The notes beneath the pieces were generated by a model, which ran no database searches, was not told the origin of the DNA, and saw nothing but the letters and a program-made list of their open reading frames with translations. Positions 6,001 to 15,279 of a stretch of 18,245 nt of DNA are shown here, one piece after another. Source of the stretch: an uncultured Lachnospiraceae bacterium. GTDB taxonomy: Bacteria > Bacillota > Clostridia > Lachnospirales > Lachnospiraceae. Position 1 is the first letter of the stretch. Every line of letters starts with the position of its first letter. The position numbers were made by a program, and so were the translations under genes. The DNA is taken from NCBI GenBank assembly GCA_910579935.1, contig CAJTVQ010000061.1, positions 1-18,245 of the forward strand, given 5' to 3'.

Positions 6001-7431
6001 CTATTCCAGCCGGATATAGCCTTCCAGCCCGTCCCTGATCTCTTTTACTGTCATGGATTCGCACTGCCATATACTGTTATTGCTGCCCACGGGACTTAAA
6101 AGGAAATCGTCTTTGCGGTCTTTATCCACTACAAAGAGCAGCGTATAACTGATCGACTCCCCTTTTTCCACGGAATGATAGAAAAAGCCTTTGCGGTCCT
6201 CCCCCTGCGTATGTTCCGCCACATTGATATAGACTGCACTGTTGTCCATCTGCAGACTGTATTCTTCCGACGGAATGGCATCATAACAATCTTCTTCCCA
6301 TGTATATGTTCCATCCTGCCTTTTTTCCACATAATTCAGTTCGAAATTCAGCGATACATCATCCAGCGGCAGACCTTCCCACTGCTCATCATAACAATAC
6401 ACCTCAAGGTCTACCCTGAGAATCTCCTGCTCCGTTTCCTCTTCCGAAAGAAGCGTTCCGTTTTTGTCATAGTGCTGTCTCATATAAGGGCGGAGTGTCT
6501 TGTCTGCATTCAACCATCCTTCGAATCTGGCATAATCAAAGAAGTCCTTTTCCGCAAATCCCTCCAGACTGTCCAGAAATTCATAGCCTGTCACTTTGTA
6601 ACCGTAGGCGCCGGCATAAGTGTACAATTCCCCGCCCACATCGTAAATTTTATCCTGCGGAATTCCAAGCCGCATCAGTTCATCCCAATCCCCGGAAGCT
6701 TCTGCCTCCAGATTTTCCGCATTCGCCTCTTCCTTCTCCCGAAGTTCCTTATCCTCCTCTGTTTCATAACTTCCGTCCCCGATCTTTACGACGCTTAGAC
6801 TATCGGCAAATTTCAGAAGTTCCTCTTTTTCTGTCTTATAACCGGCTACGATATGGAGTACATAGCCTTCTCTTTCATTAAACAGGAACATGTAGGTATT
6901 CGCCTGGTATTTTTCCGCTTCCCGGAAAGTAATGATATCTGCCTCCATACCGCTCAGAACCGCATGTTCCACCTGCTCCATATCTTCCACCACAATCTGT
7001 CCGTTTGCCTTTTCCAGTTCCGCCATCGTATAAATCGGCATCACGGTAATCCACCGGCCGTCCGCACCGGAATACTTACCGTACCCCTGGTCTGTCATGC
7101 CATCCGGAATCTCTCCGGGCGTCACCTGATATTCCCCCGGCGTCAGTTCGTAATTCAGTTCGAATTCATAGGTCAGCCGGTCTGCTTCCTGACGTACGTT
7201 TTTCTGAAAATAAATGACTGCCGCAAATGCCGCCGACGGCACTGCCACAATCAGCGCCAAAGCTGCCGCAATACTTATCCATCCCCTGTAACTCTTTTTC
7301 TGCTTCCCCTCCTGTCTTATCCCGCCTCTCCGTATTGACTCATACGCCTGCTGCAGTCGTTCTTCTACTACCTGAGGCAGTTGCTCTTCCGCATTTCTGT
7401 CCATTCCATGCATTCCATTCATTCTATCCAT
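6001..7431 (-). CDS. Membrane anti-sigma factor with extracytoplasmic sensor domains
   Basis: A 476-residue protein. Residues 1-48 are cytoplasmic and charged and probably bind the sigma factor. One membrane helix lies at about 50-74 (WISIAAALALIVAVPSAAFA). The rest is outside the cell: a DUF4367-like domain at about 110-215 (ending LHIVAGYKTEKEELLKFADS), an acidic linker at 220-245 and a second beta-rich domain up to the end that resembles DUF4179/DUF5643 tails. It should hold the ECF sigma factor inactive until an envelope signal arrives. The gene starts within the sigma stop codon (TGATG, one shared base) with AGGAGG 6 bases upstream, so the two are translationally coupled. The sensory domain names are from resemblance, not from a search. 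The N-terminus is unusually rich in Met-Asp/Gly repeats. Confidence 0.85.
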   Translation of the reverse strand: MDRMNGMHGMDRNAEEQLPQVVEERLQQAYESIRRGGIRQEGKQKKSYRGWISIAAALALIVAVPSAAFAAVIYFQKNVRQEADRLTYEFELNYELTPGEYQVTPGEIPDGMTDQGYGKYSGADGRWITVMPIYTMAELEKANGQIVVEDMEQVEHAVLSGMEADIITFREAEKYQANTYMFLFNEREGYVLHIVAGYKTEKEELLKFADSLSVVKIGDGSYETEEDKELREKEEANAENLEAEASGDWDELMRLGIPQDKIYDVGGELYTYAGAYGYKVTGYEFLDSLEGFAEKDFFDYARFEGWLNADKTLRPYMRQHYDKNGTLLSEEETEQEILRVDLEVYCYDEQWEGLPLDDVSLNFELNYVEKRQDGTYTWEEDCYDAIPSEEYSLQMDNSAVYINVAEHTQGEDRKGFFYHSVEKGESISYTLLFVVDKDRKDDFLLSPVGSNNSIWQCESMTVKEIRDGLEGYIRLE

Positions 7432-7946
7432 CAGCGCCCTCCTGCTTCCTGCTTACCCGCCATTTCGTTCCGCAGCATCTCCCGCCCGCGTTTCAGCCGG
7501 GTTGCCACCGTATTTTCCTTCATCTCCATATATGCCGCGATCTCCTTTACCTTCATGCCATACATATAGTATAAGGTAAAGATACTGCGGTCCTGTTCCC
7601 TGAGCGGTTCGATCATCTCTTTAAACTCCTGCTCCCCGCCGCCCGATGTCTGTTCTTCAAACTCCGGCAGAATTTCCACGGAAACACTCCGTTTCTGTTT
7701 TCTCAGAATATCCTTGCAGTGATTGATCAGAATCCGGATCATCCATGTCTTAAAATAGGCGTCTTGCTTAAGACTCCCTATTTTCTCATAACATGTCAGA
7801 ACGGTCTCCGACATCGCATCCGCCACGTCTTCCTCATCCCTTAAAAAACCTTTGGCCACTTTATACATACTCTGTTTGTTCTGTTCTATCAGTTCTATGA
7901 AGGCTTCGGCGTCACCTCTCTTTGCCCTCTTTACAAGACGTTCCAC
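7431..7946 (-). CDS. ECF-type RNA polymerase sigma factor
   Basis: A 171-residue sigma-70 family protein with only regions 2 and 4. Region 2 spans about residues 8-80 (FLRDEEDVADAMSETVLTCY, then FKTWMIRILINHCKDILR), which melts and binds the -10. Region 4 spans about 108-165 (FTLYYMYGMKVKEIAAYMEM, ENTVATRLKRGREML), a helix-turn-helix for the -35. The start is GTG at 7946 with AAAGGAG 9 bases upstream; no ATG start is better placed. It overlaps the anti-sigma gene by one base. Upstream, TGAAAG-N16-CGTT resembles ECF promoters, so the operon may be self-activated. The regulon cannot be read beyond that. The subgroup is likely the SigV/SigM-like class of Bacillota. Confidence 0.95.
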   Translation of the reverse strand: MERLVKRAKRGDAEAFIELIEQNKQSMYKVAKGFLRDEEDVADAMSETVLTCYEKIGSLKQDAYFKTWMIRILINHCKDILRKQKRSVSVEILPEFEEQTSGGGEQEFKEMIEPLREQDRSIFTLYYMYGMKVKEIAAYMEMKENTVATRLKRGREMLRNEMAGKQEAGGR

Positions 7947-7989
7947 CTGTTTTTTCTCCTTTCGCAGTTAAAATCATCTGATACCTATT

Positions 7990-8008
7990 TTGCACCGGCG
8001 CGGTGTAA
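7990..8008. repeat. Inverted repeat near the sigma operon transcription start
   Basis: TTGCACCG-GCG-CGGTGTAA pairs at seven of eight positions. It begins five bases downstream of the CGTT -10 of the ECF-like promoter, about where the transcript would start, so it could be an operator or a 5' RNA hairpin. Confidence 0.4.
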
Positions 8009-8012
8009 GATA

Positions 8013-8038
8013 AACGATTCGTTTGCTGTAACCTTTCA
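8013..8038 (-). promoter_or_regulatory. ECF-sigma-like promoter of the sigma/anti-sigma operon
   Basis: Read on the minus strand: TGAAAG, 16 bases, CGTT. Bacillus ECF promoters have TGAAAC-N16-CGTC or close variants, so -35, spacing and -10 all fit with one mismatch in each box. It lies 67 bases before the GTG start and suggests autoregulation. Confidence 0.5.
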
Positions 8039-8069
8039 TCTTTTGTTATCTTACATCTATTAGACAAAC

Positions 8070-8928
8070 ATGGGGTGGAAAAAATTGCAGGAGACTGGAA
8101 TTTCTTTAGAATTGGAAAAATGGAAATCTTCCCCTTATCGGAAACCGTTACTGATCCACGGGGCAAGGCAGATAGATAAAACATATTCCATGCTTGCGTT
8201 TGGAAAAGATTATTACGAAAATACTGTCTATTGCAATTTTGAAGACAGTACGGCTTTACAGCAAATATTTGACTCCGATCTAAACCAGAAAAGAATCCTT
8301 CAGGCGTTGGAGATCATGAAATCCACAAAAATTTCCCCTGAAACAACGCTTCTTATTTTTGATGAAATACAAGCATGTGAAAAGGCCCTGACTTCATTAA
8401 AATACTTTTGTGAGGAAACGCCTAAATACCATAGCATTGCCGCATATCAGAGTATCCATGCACAGCTTGCCAGGGAAAATGCAAAATTTCAAGACCCGGT
8501 CATCGGCAGCGGTGCACTCGCAAAAGACTATGAACTGGCCTTGGCATGGCTGAAAAGCGCCGGAGCGGTACTACGCTGTACACTGATCACCGAAGGACAG
8601 TATCCTATCCACATTTATGAAAACCAGACGGTTTTCAAAATCTATTACTCTGATATCGGGCTTTTATCCATGCGAATGGAGCTGACGCCCCAACAAAACG
8701 CTCCATTACTGGCAATCCGGCAACACCGCCGAAGTAGACTTTATCATCCAATGCGGCGATTTAGTCCTTCCAGTCGAAATAAAATCCTCAGACAATGTCA
8801 AGGCGAAAAGCCTTCAGACTTTCGTCAAACGCTATTCCCCCGCCTACTCCCTGAGGATTTCTTCCCATAATTTCGGATTTGAAAACAAAATCAGATCCGT
8901 GCCGCTTTATGCTGTTTTCTGCCTGTAA
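8070..8928 (+). pseudogene. Broken AAA ATPase of the AAA_14/DUF4143 family
   Basis: The first 125 residues match the ATPase half (PLLIHGARQIDKTYS, YCNFED, LLIFDEIQACEKALTSLKYF). Three lesions are visible. The Walker A motif reads GARQIDKT where the family has GARQxGKT, losing the essential glycine (residue 36). After YHSIAA (near 8445) the sequence jumps to the region QLARENAKFQDPVIGSGALA, skipping well over 100 residues that intact members carry. Near 8690-8700 about 25-30 codons are lost and the frame changes: the true C-terminus (LHYWQSGNTAEVDFI, LPVEIKSSDNVKAKSLQTF, NFGFENKIRSVPLYA) continues in the +1 frame to TAA at 8928. No good ribosome binding site precedes the ATG at 8070. Intact relatives are about 400-450 residues; their role is unclear. 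The tail ends seven bases before the gltD stop. Confidence 0.88.
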
Positions 8929-8935
8929 TACAGCG

Positions 8936-10429
8936 CTACTGCACCATCAGATTACTATACCCCATCAGACTCTCATCCACGGCCCGTGCCGCTTCCCTGC
9001 CCTCGCGGATTGCCCACACCACCAAAGACTGCCCTCTGTGCATATCCCCGGCCACAAACACATTCTTCACGCTGGTTTCATAAGCATCCGGCGCCGTCTT
9101 CACATTCGTCCGTTCATTCAGTTCCACCTTAAAAGCATCCGTCACATATTTCTGGCTGCCCAAAAATCCCGCCGCGATCAGGACGATTTCCGCCGGCAGC
9201 GTCTGCTCGCTTCCCGATACCTCCTTCATGTTCATGCGCCCTGTCTTTTCGTCCTTTTCCCACTGGAGCTTCACGATTTTTACAGCCTTTAAACTGCCGT
9301 TCTTATCCTTGACAAATTCCTTTACCGTGGACTCATAAATCCGCGGGTCATGCCCGAACAACGCGATGGCTTCCTCCTGACCGTAATCCGTCTTGCACAC
9401 CCTGGGCCACTCCGGCCAGGGATTGTTCTCCGCCCTTGAATCCGGCGCCTTCGGCATCATTTCGATCTGGGTCACCGACTTACAGCCATGCCGTATCGCC
9501 GTACCCACACAGTCATTTCCGGTATCCCCGCCGCCAATGATCACCACATTCTTATCCCTGGTATTAATAAACTTCCCGTCTTCAAAACGGGAATCCAGCA
9601 GACTCTTTGTATTCGCCTTCAGGAAATCCACGGCAAAATAAATCCCTTTCGCATCCCTGCCCGCCGCCTGAATGTCCCTTGGATTGGAAGACCCGCAGGC
9701 AAGCACTACCCTATGATACTCTTTTAACAGCGTCTCTGCCTTCACATCCTTCCCTACATCCGTTCCGGTGATAAAGGTCACGCCTTCCTCCTCCATGATC
9801 TTCACCTTCCGCTCCACGATTTTCTTTTCCAGCTTCATATTCGGAATCCCGTACATCAGCAGACCGCCGATACGGTCGGAACGCTCATACACTGTCACCG
9901 AATGCCCGCGCTTATTCAGCTGGTCAGCCACCGCCAGCCCCGCCGGCCCGCTTCCCACTACCGCAACCCGTTTTCCCGTACGCACTTTGGGCGGATTCGC
10001 CGCGGCATACCCTTTCGAATAAGCATTTTCAATGATCGCATATTCATTTTCCTTCGTCGCCACCGGCTCCCCGTTCAGTCCGCAGGTGCAGGCCGCCTCG
10101 CACAGCGCCGGACACACCCTCGAAGTAAACTCCGGAAAACTGTTCGTCTTTTTCAGACGGTTATACGCCTGCTTCCAGTTACCCGTATACACCAGATCAT
10201 TCCATTCCGGCACCAGATTGTGCAGCGGACACCCCGAAGTCATCCCGCAGATATTCATCCCCGCCTGGCAAAACGGAACCCCGCACTCCATACACCTTGC
10301 TCCCTGCAGCTGCTGCTTCTCCTGCGGAAGAGGTTCATGGAACTCATTAAAATTCTTTACCCTCTCCTTCGGCTCCGCCGCCCTGGAAACTTCCCTCTTA
10401 TAATCCATAAATCCCGTCGGTTTTCCCAT
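8936..10429 (-). CDS. gltD: Glutamate synthase (NADPH) small subunit
   Basis: A 497-residue flavoprotein that takes electrons from NAD(P)H through FAD and iron-sulphur centres to the GltB subunit. Seen from the start at 10429: the typical N-terminus MGKPTGFMDYKRE; cysteine clusters at about residues 46-67 (CMECGVPFC, CGMTSGC) and 106-116 (CPALCEAACTC) for the 4Fe-4S clusters; the FAD Rossmann motif GSGPAGLAVA near 159; the NADPH motif GGGDTGND; and the C-terminal FAD segment VFVAGDMHRGQSLVVWAIREG. The length is normal. GGAG lies 11 bases before this ATG. A longer frame opens at a TTG at 10507 but its first 26 residues are not family-like. It lies 112 bases after gltB on the same strand and is probably cotranscribed. 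No terminator separates its end from the converging pseudogene. Confidence 0.96.
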   Translation of the reverse strand: MGKPTGFMDYKREVSRAAEPKERVKNFNEFHEPLPQEKQQLQGARCMECGVPFCQAGMNICGMTSGCPLHNLVPEWNDLVYTGNWKQAYNRLKKTNSFPEFTSRVCPALCEAACTCGLNGEPVATKENEYAIIENAYSKGYAAANPPKVRTGKRVAVVGSGPAGLAVADQLNKRGHSVTVYERSDRIGGLLMYGIPNMKLEKKIVERKVKIMEEEGVTFITGTDVGKDVKAETLLKEYHRVVLACGSSNPRDIQAAGRDAKGIYFAVDFLKANTKSLLDSRFEDGKFINTRDKNVVIIGGGDTGNDCVGTAIRHGCKSVTQIEMMPKAPDSRAENNPWPEWPRVCKTDYGQEEAIALFGHDPRIYESTVKEFVKDKNGSLKAVKIVKLQWEKDEKTGRMNMKEVSGSEQTLPAEIVLIAAGFLGSQKYVTDAFKVELNERTNVKTAPDAYETSVKNVFVAGDMHRGQSLVVWAIREGREAARAVDESLMGYSNLMVQ

Positions 10430-10541
10430 CTGTCCCAACACTCCTTTCCCACTGCCGCCTCCCGGCAGACCACTCATAGACATACCCTGCATCTCATGCC
10501 GCGGCAAACGGCTCCGCAGGGCGCGTCCTCACGCCAAAATC

Positions 10542-13500
10542 CTACCTCGTCTTATTGGCATAAAACGCCTCAATCTGTGCCTGCTCCGCACTCAGCCCCT
10601 TTTCCTCCATCTGCACGATGGCGGTCAGCATCCTTTCGTAATCATAAGGAATGATCTTCTTAAATTTCGGCAGATAATCCTTGAAATTATCCAAAATCTC
10701 TTTTCCCTTGACCGAATTAGTCAGCGCTACATGTTCCTTAATCATTTCCTTTAATTCCAATACATCATATTTATTGGTCAGCTCACGGGAAGAAACCATT
10801 TCCTTATTCAGACGGATATACAAATCCCTGTTTTCATCCAGCACATAAGCGATACCGCCGCTCATGCCGGCAGCAAAATTTTTTCCCGTAGGTCCCAGGA
10901 CAACCACACGTCCTCCCGTCATATATTCGCAGCCATGGTCGCCCACACCTTCCACTACCGCATGGGCGCCGGAGTTGCGCACACAGAAACGCTCACCCGC
11001 CACACCGTTGATAAACGCCTTGCCGCTTGTAGCCCCGTAAAGGGCCACGTTGCCGATAATGATATTTTCTTCCGGTTTGAACCTGCTGCCCGCCGGCGGA
11101 TATACGATCAGTTTCCCGCCGGATAAGCCTTTGCCGAAATAGTCATTGCTTTCGCCCACCAGCTCCAGGGTCAGCCCTTTCGGGATAAACGCGCCGAAGC
11201 TCTGTCCGCCCGCGCCTTTGCATAAGACACGGTACGTATCTTCCGCCACGTCGTCTCCCAGCCGCTTCGTAATCTCCGAACCGAGAATCGTGCCAAACGC
11301 ACGGTCCGTATTCTTCACATCCACTTCGATGCTTCTCCCTGCCCCTTTGTCCAGGGCACCGGAAAGCTGCCTTAACAGCGCCTTTTCATCCAGCGTTTTC
11401 TCCAAATGAAAATCATAGACCTTTTTCTGGTCAAAGGTCACCTTTTCCCGGCTTCCCGCATAAGGATTGGATAGGATCCGGGTCAGATCCACCTTTTTCT
11501 GCTCCTCCGTCAGGGTTTCCTTTATTTTCAGCAGATCGGTACGCCCTACCAGTTCATCCACCGTGCGTACGCCCAGCTTTGCCATATATTCCCGCAGTTC
11601 TTCTGCTATGAATTTCATGAAGTTCATGACATATTCGGGTTTGCCCCTGAAATTCTTCCGCAGTTCCGGATTCTGTGTTGCCACGCCCACCGGACAGGTA
11701 TCCAGATTACATACACGCATCATGACACATCCCATGGTAACAAGGGGAGCGGTGGCAAACCCGAATTCCTCCGCACCGAGAATGGCCGCAATCGCCACAT
11801 CCCGCCCGCTCATTAATTTTCCGTCCGTCTCGATACGCACCTTATTGCGCAGTCCGTTCATGATCAGTGTCTGATGGGTTTCCGCCAGACCAAGCTCCCA
11901 CGGAAGCCCCGCATTATGGATCGAGTTTCTCGGCGCAGCCCCGGTTCCCCCGTCATAGCCGGACACCAGGATCACCTGCGCGCCGGCCTTTGCCACACCT
12001 GCCGCAACGGTTCCCACGCCTGCCTCGGATACCAGTTTCACGGAAATCCGCGCCTCTTTATTGGAGTTTTTCAGATCATAGATCAACTCCGCCAAATCCT
12101 CAATGGAATAAATATCATGATGGGGCGGAGGGGAAATCAGACCTACGCCGGGCGTGGAGTGCCTTGTTTTGGCAATCCACGGATAGACTTTCCCGCCAGG
12201 CAGGTGTCCGCCTTCGCCGGGTTTTGCCCCCTGTGCCATCTTAATCTGAATCTCTTTGGCGCTGACAAGGTAACGGCTGGTCACGCCGAACCGCCCGCTT
12301 GCCACCTGCTTAATGGCCGAGCACCGGTCCAATCCATCGACTCCCACGGTCAATCTGTCTAGATCCTCACCGCCTTCACCGGAATTGGACTTGCCGTGAA
12401 GCTTATTCATCGCAATCGCCATCGTCTCATGGGCTTCCTTGGAAATGGAACCGTAAGACATGGCGCCTGTCTTGAACCGGGTAACAATGGAATCCACGCT
12501 TTCCACATCCCCGATGGGAATGCTTTTCTTCGGATAACTGAAATCCATCAGCCCCCGCAGGTTCTTGACGGAAGTCTCGTCATTGACCAGTGCGGTATAC
12601 TGTTTAAACATGTTGTAATCCCCGCGTCTGGTGGATTCCTGTAACAGATGGATGGTGGCCGGATCGTACAGGTGTTCATCCGCACCGCTCCTCATCTTAT
12701 GGTGTCCCAGACTGTCCAGCGTCAGGTCAGATTCCAGTCCCAGCGGGTCAAATGCCTTGGAATGAAGGGCATCCGTCTGTTTTTCAAGGTCTTCTATAGT
12801 AATTCCCCCCACACGGCAGACCGTGTTGGTAAAATATTTGTTCACGACATCATAGTCAATGCCGATGGCTTCAAAAATCTGCGAGCCCTGATAGGACTGA
12901 ATCGTGGAAATCCCCATCTTGGAAGCAATCTTAACGATACCGTGCAGAATCGCATGGTTATAATCATCCACTGCCGCGTAATAATCTTTGTCCAGCATCC
13001 GGCTGTCTATCAGTTCCCGTATGGATTCCTGTGCCAGATATGGATTGATGGCACAGGCGCCGTACCCTAACAGAGTGGCAAAATGGTGCACTTCCCTCGG
13101 TTCTCCGGATTCCAGGATCAATGCCACGCTGGTTCTCTTTTTCGTCTGCACCAAATGCCCGTTCAGCGCGGAGACGGCCAGCAGAGACGGAATCGCCACA
13201 TGGTTTTCATCCACGCCCCGGTCGGAAAGGATCAGGATATTGACCCCTTCCCGATATACCCTGTCCACTTCCACAAACAGCCTTTCAATGGCACGCTCCA
13301 AACTGGTATTCTTATAATAGGTGATCGGCACTACTCCTACTTTGAACCCATCCGCTTTCATGTTCTTGATCTTCATGATATCCGTATTGGTGAGGATCGG
13401 GTTATTGACCTTTAAAATATTACAGTTCTTCGGAGTTTCCTCCAGAATATTTCCTTCCGTACCGATATAGATCGTCGTGGAAGTTACCACTTCTTCCCGA

Positions 13501-15089
13501 ATCGCATCAATGGGTGGATTCGTCACCTGCGCAAAAAGCTGCTTAAAATAATGAAACAGCGGATGATATGTCCTGCTCAGAACCGGAAGCGGCGTATCCA
13601 CGCCCATCGCCGCGATTGCTTCGCTGCCGTTCTTCGCCATGGGAAGAATACTGGTCTTTAATTCCTCATAAGAATAGCCGAATGCCTTCTGCATCCGCTG
13701 CCGTTCTTCATAAGAAAATTCCGGCACTCTCTCATTGGGAATTTTCAAATCCTTCAGGGATACCAGATTGCTGTCCAGCCACTCACCGTAAGGCTGGGCG
13801 CAGGCATACCGCTCCTTCAGTTCCTCATCATCTATGACCTTCCCCCTTACGGTATCCACTAAAAGCATCTTTCCGGGACGCAGCCGTTCTTTTACCACGA
13901 TTTTCGCAGGATCAATGTCCAGTACCCCCACTTCCGAAGAGAGAATGAGCTGGTCGTCCGCCGTGATCATGTAACGGGAAGGACGCAGGCCGTTCCGGTC
14001 AAGCACGGCCCCCATTATGTCCCCGTCGGAGAACAGAATGGAAGCAGGTCCGTCCCAGGGCTCCATCATGGTTGCATAATACTGGTAAAAATCCTTCTTA
14101 TGCTGATTCATGGTCTTGTTATTTGCCCACGGTTCCGGAATGGTGATCATCACCGCCAGCGGCAGATCCATGCCGCTCATTACAAGGAATTCCAGCGTAT
14201 TGTCCAGCATCGCCGAATCGGAACCGGATGCATTGACCACCGGAAGCACTTTATGAAGCTGTCCATGCAGATGTTCGGATTCCATATTTTCCTCGCGGGC
14301 AAGCATCTTATCCGCATTGCCGCGGATGGTATTGATTTCCCCGTTATGCACGATAAAGCGGTTCGGATGCGCCCGCTCCCAGCTCGGATTAGTATTCGTG
14401 GAAAAACGGGAATGCACGATGGCGACAGCCGACTCATAGTCTTTATCCTGCAGATCCATAAAAAAGGTACGAAGCTGCCCTACCAAAAACATTCCCTTAT
14501 ACACAATCGTCCTGCTGGAAAGGGAAACCACATAAGTATTGTCGCCGGACTGCTCGAACACCCGCCGCACAATATAAAGCATACGGTCGAATGCCAGCCC
14601 CTTTGCCACATGGGCAGGTTTTTTCACATACCCCTGCATAATATAAGGCATACATTCCACTGCCTTATGCCCCAGCACTGAAGGCACGATATCCACCTTC
14701 CGCCAGCCAAGGAACTCCAGTCCTTCTTTTGCCACAATGATCTCAAACATCTTCATGGCCTGGTTTCTTTTCATTTCATCCTGCGGGAAGAAAAACATAC
14801 CCACACCGTATTCCCTTTCCTCTCCTAATTCAATCCCAAGGGGTTTTGTCACTTTCATCAGAAACTTATGGGGTACCTGCGTCAGTATTCCAACGCCGTC
14901 CCCGGTCTTCCCTTCTGCATCCTTTCCTGCCCTGTGTTCCAGATTCTCCACGATTTTCAGTGCATTTTCCACAGTTTCATGACTCTTCTTCCCTTTAATA
15001 TTTACACAGGCGCCGATCCCGCAGTTATCATGTTCAAGTTCTTCCTGATAAAGCGGCGCTTTCGGCACTGTCATCTTTGCATCAAACAT
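10542..15089 (-). CDS. gltB: Glutamate synthase (NADPH) large subunit
   Basis: A 1515-residue enzyme that makes two glutamates from glutamine and 2-oxoglutarate. The glutaminase domain (about 23-430) begins with the catalytic Cys23 in HDNCGIG, after a 22-residue propeptide that is normally cleaved. A central domain follows, then the FMN-binding synthase domain (about 800-1210) with KPGEGGHLPGGKVYPWIA and the 3Fe-4S cysteines Cys1121, Cys1127 and Cys1132 (CVMMRVCNLDTC). The last part (about 1260-1500) is the GXGXG beta-helix (SGGKLIVYPP, MTGGRVVVLG). Ammonia passes between active sites within the protein. The ATG at 15089 is preceded by AAAGGAGAGG and gives the usual short prosequence. The upstream frame from 15167 is charged and not family-like. 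The promoter is at 15280-15308, with an intrinsic terminator directly after it, so attenuation-type control is likely. GltD follows downstream. Confidence 0.97.
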   Translation of the reverse strand: MFDAKMTVPKAPLYQEELEHDNCGIGACVNIKGKKSHETVENALKIVENLEHRAGKDAEGKTGDGVGILTQVPHKFLMKVTKPLGIELGEEREYGVGMFFFPQDEMKRNQAMKMFEIIVAKEGLEFLGWRKVDIVPSVLGHKAVECMPYIMQGYVKKPAHVAKGLAFDRMLYIVRRVFEQSGDNTYVVSLSSRTIVYKGMFLVGQLRTFFMDLQDKDYESAVAIVHSRFSTNTNPSWERAHPNRFIVHNGEINTIRGNADKMLAREENMESEHLHGQLHKVLPVVNASGSDSAMLDNTLEFLVMSGMDLPLAVMITIPEPWANNKTMNQHKKDFYQYYATMMEPWDGPASILFSDGDIMGAVLDRNGLRPSRYMITADDQLILSSEVGVLDIDPAKIVVKERLRPGKMLLVDTVRGKVIDDEELKERYACAQPYGEWLDSNLVSLKDLKIPNERVPEFSYEERQRMQKAFGYSYEELKTSILPMAKNGSEAIAAMGVDTPLPVLSRTYHPLFHYFKQLFAQVTNPPIDAIREEVVTSTTIYIGTEGNILEETPKNCNILKVNNPILTNTDIMKIKNMKADGFKVGVVPITYYKNTSLERAIERLFVEVDRVYREGVNILILSDRGVDENHVAIPSLLAVSALNGHLVQTKKRTSVALILESGEPREVHHFATLLGYGACAINPYLAQESIRELIDSRMLDKDYYAAVDDYNHAILHGIVKIASKMGISTIQSYQGSQIFEAIGIDYDVVNKYFTNTVCRVGGITIEDLEKQTDALHSKAFDPLGLESDLTLDSLGHHKMRSGADEHLYDPATIHLLQESTRRGDYNMFKQYTALVNDETSVKNLRGLMDFSYPKKSIPIGDVESVDSIVTRFKTGAMSYGSISKEAHETMAIAMNKLHGKSNSGEGGEDLDRLTVGVDGLDRCSAIKQVASGRFGVTSRYLVSAKEIQIKMAQGAKPGEGGHLPGGKVYPWIAKTRHSTPGVGLISPPPHHDIYSIEDLAELIYDLKNSNKEARISVKLVSEAGVGTVAAGVAKAGAQVILVSGYDGGTGAAPRNSIHNAGLPWELGLAETHQTLIMNGLRNKVRIETDGKLMSGRDVAIAAILGAEEFGFATAPLVTMGCVMMRVCNLDTCPVGVATQNPELRKNFRGKPEYVMNFMKFIAEELREYMAKLGVRTVDELVGRTDLLKIKETLTEEQKKVDLTRILSNPYAGSREKVTFDQKKVYDFHLEKTLDEKALLRQLSGALDKGAGRSIEVDVKNTDRAFGTILGSEITKRLGDDVAEDTYRVLCKGAGGQSFGAFIPKGLTLELVGESNDYFGKGLSGGKLIVYPPAGSRFKPEENIIIGNVALYGATSGKAFINGVAGERFCVRNSGAHAVVEGVGDHGCEYMTGGRVVVLGPTGKNFAAGMSGGIAYVLDENRDLYIRLNKEMVSSRELTNKYDVLELKEMIKEHVALTNSVKGKEILDNFKDYLPKFKKIIPYDYERMLTAIVQMEEKGLSAEQAQIEAFYANKTR

Positions 15090-15227
15090 CTTTTTCCTCT
15101 CCTTTCCGGTTCCGTATCCCTTCGCGGCTCTCCCTGCCCTTTGCTCTTTTTCTTCTCTCTCCCGCATTCTTTTTCCGTTTTCAGTTCATGCCGGTCTTTT
15201 CCAGCTTTTCCGGCTTATAAAAGCATG

Positions 15228-15267
15228 AAAAAAGCCGCACCGAACCCTTTCTGCGCTCCGTTGCGAC
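15228..15267 (-). terminator. Promoter-proximal terminator (attenuator) in the gltB leader
   Basis: On the minus strand GTCGCAACGGA and TTCGGTGCGGC pair at ten of eleven positions (two wobbles) around a 12-base loop and are followed by six T. The stem starts about six bases after the predicted transcription start, and 139 bases before the gltB ATG. Full-length gltB mRNA must read through it. Confidence 0.7.
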
Positions 15268-15279
15268 TTGCTAGAAAAT

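Noticed and set aside
6175..6798. 207-codon plus-strand ORF opposite the anti-sigma gene
   Set aside because: The minus-strand frame has a start coupled to the sigma gene and a clear domain layout; the opposite frame has neither.
10430..10507. N-terminal extension of GltD from a TTG codon at 10507
   Set aside because: The extra residues are not family-like and the GGAG is only four bases from the TTG; the ATG at 10429 gives the normal GltD start.
14100..14681. 193-codon plus-strand ORF opposite gltB
   Set aside because: It is a shadow of the well-conserved gltB coding frame, with no ribosome binding site or family resemblance; the same holds for other long ORFs opposite gltB and gltD.
15228..15267. 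ANTAR-type double-hairpin antitermination site before gltB
   Set aside because: Only one hairpin is present, and its 12-base loop is not the A-and-G hexaloop expected for ANTAR proteins.
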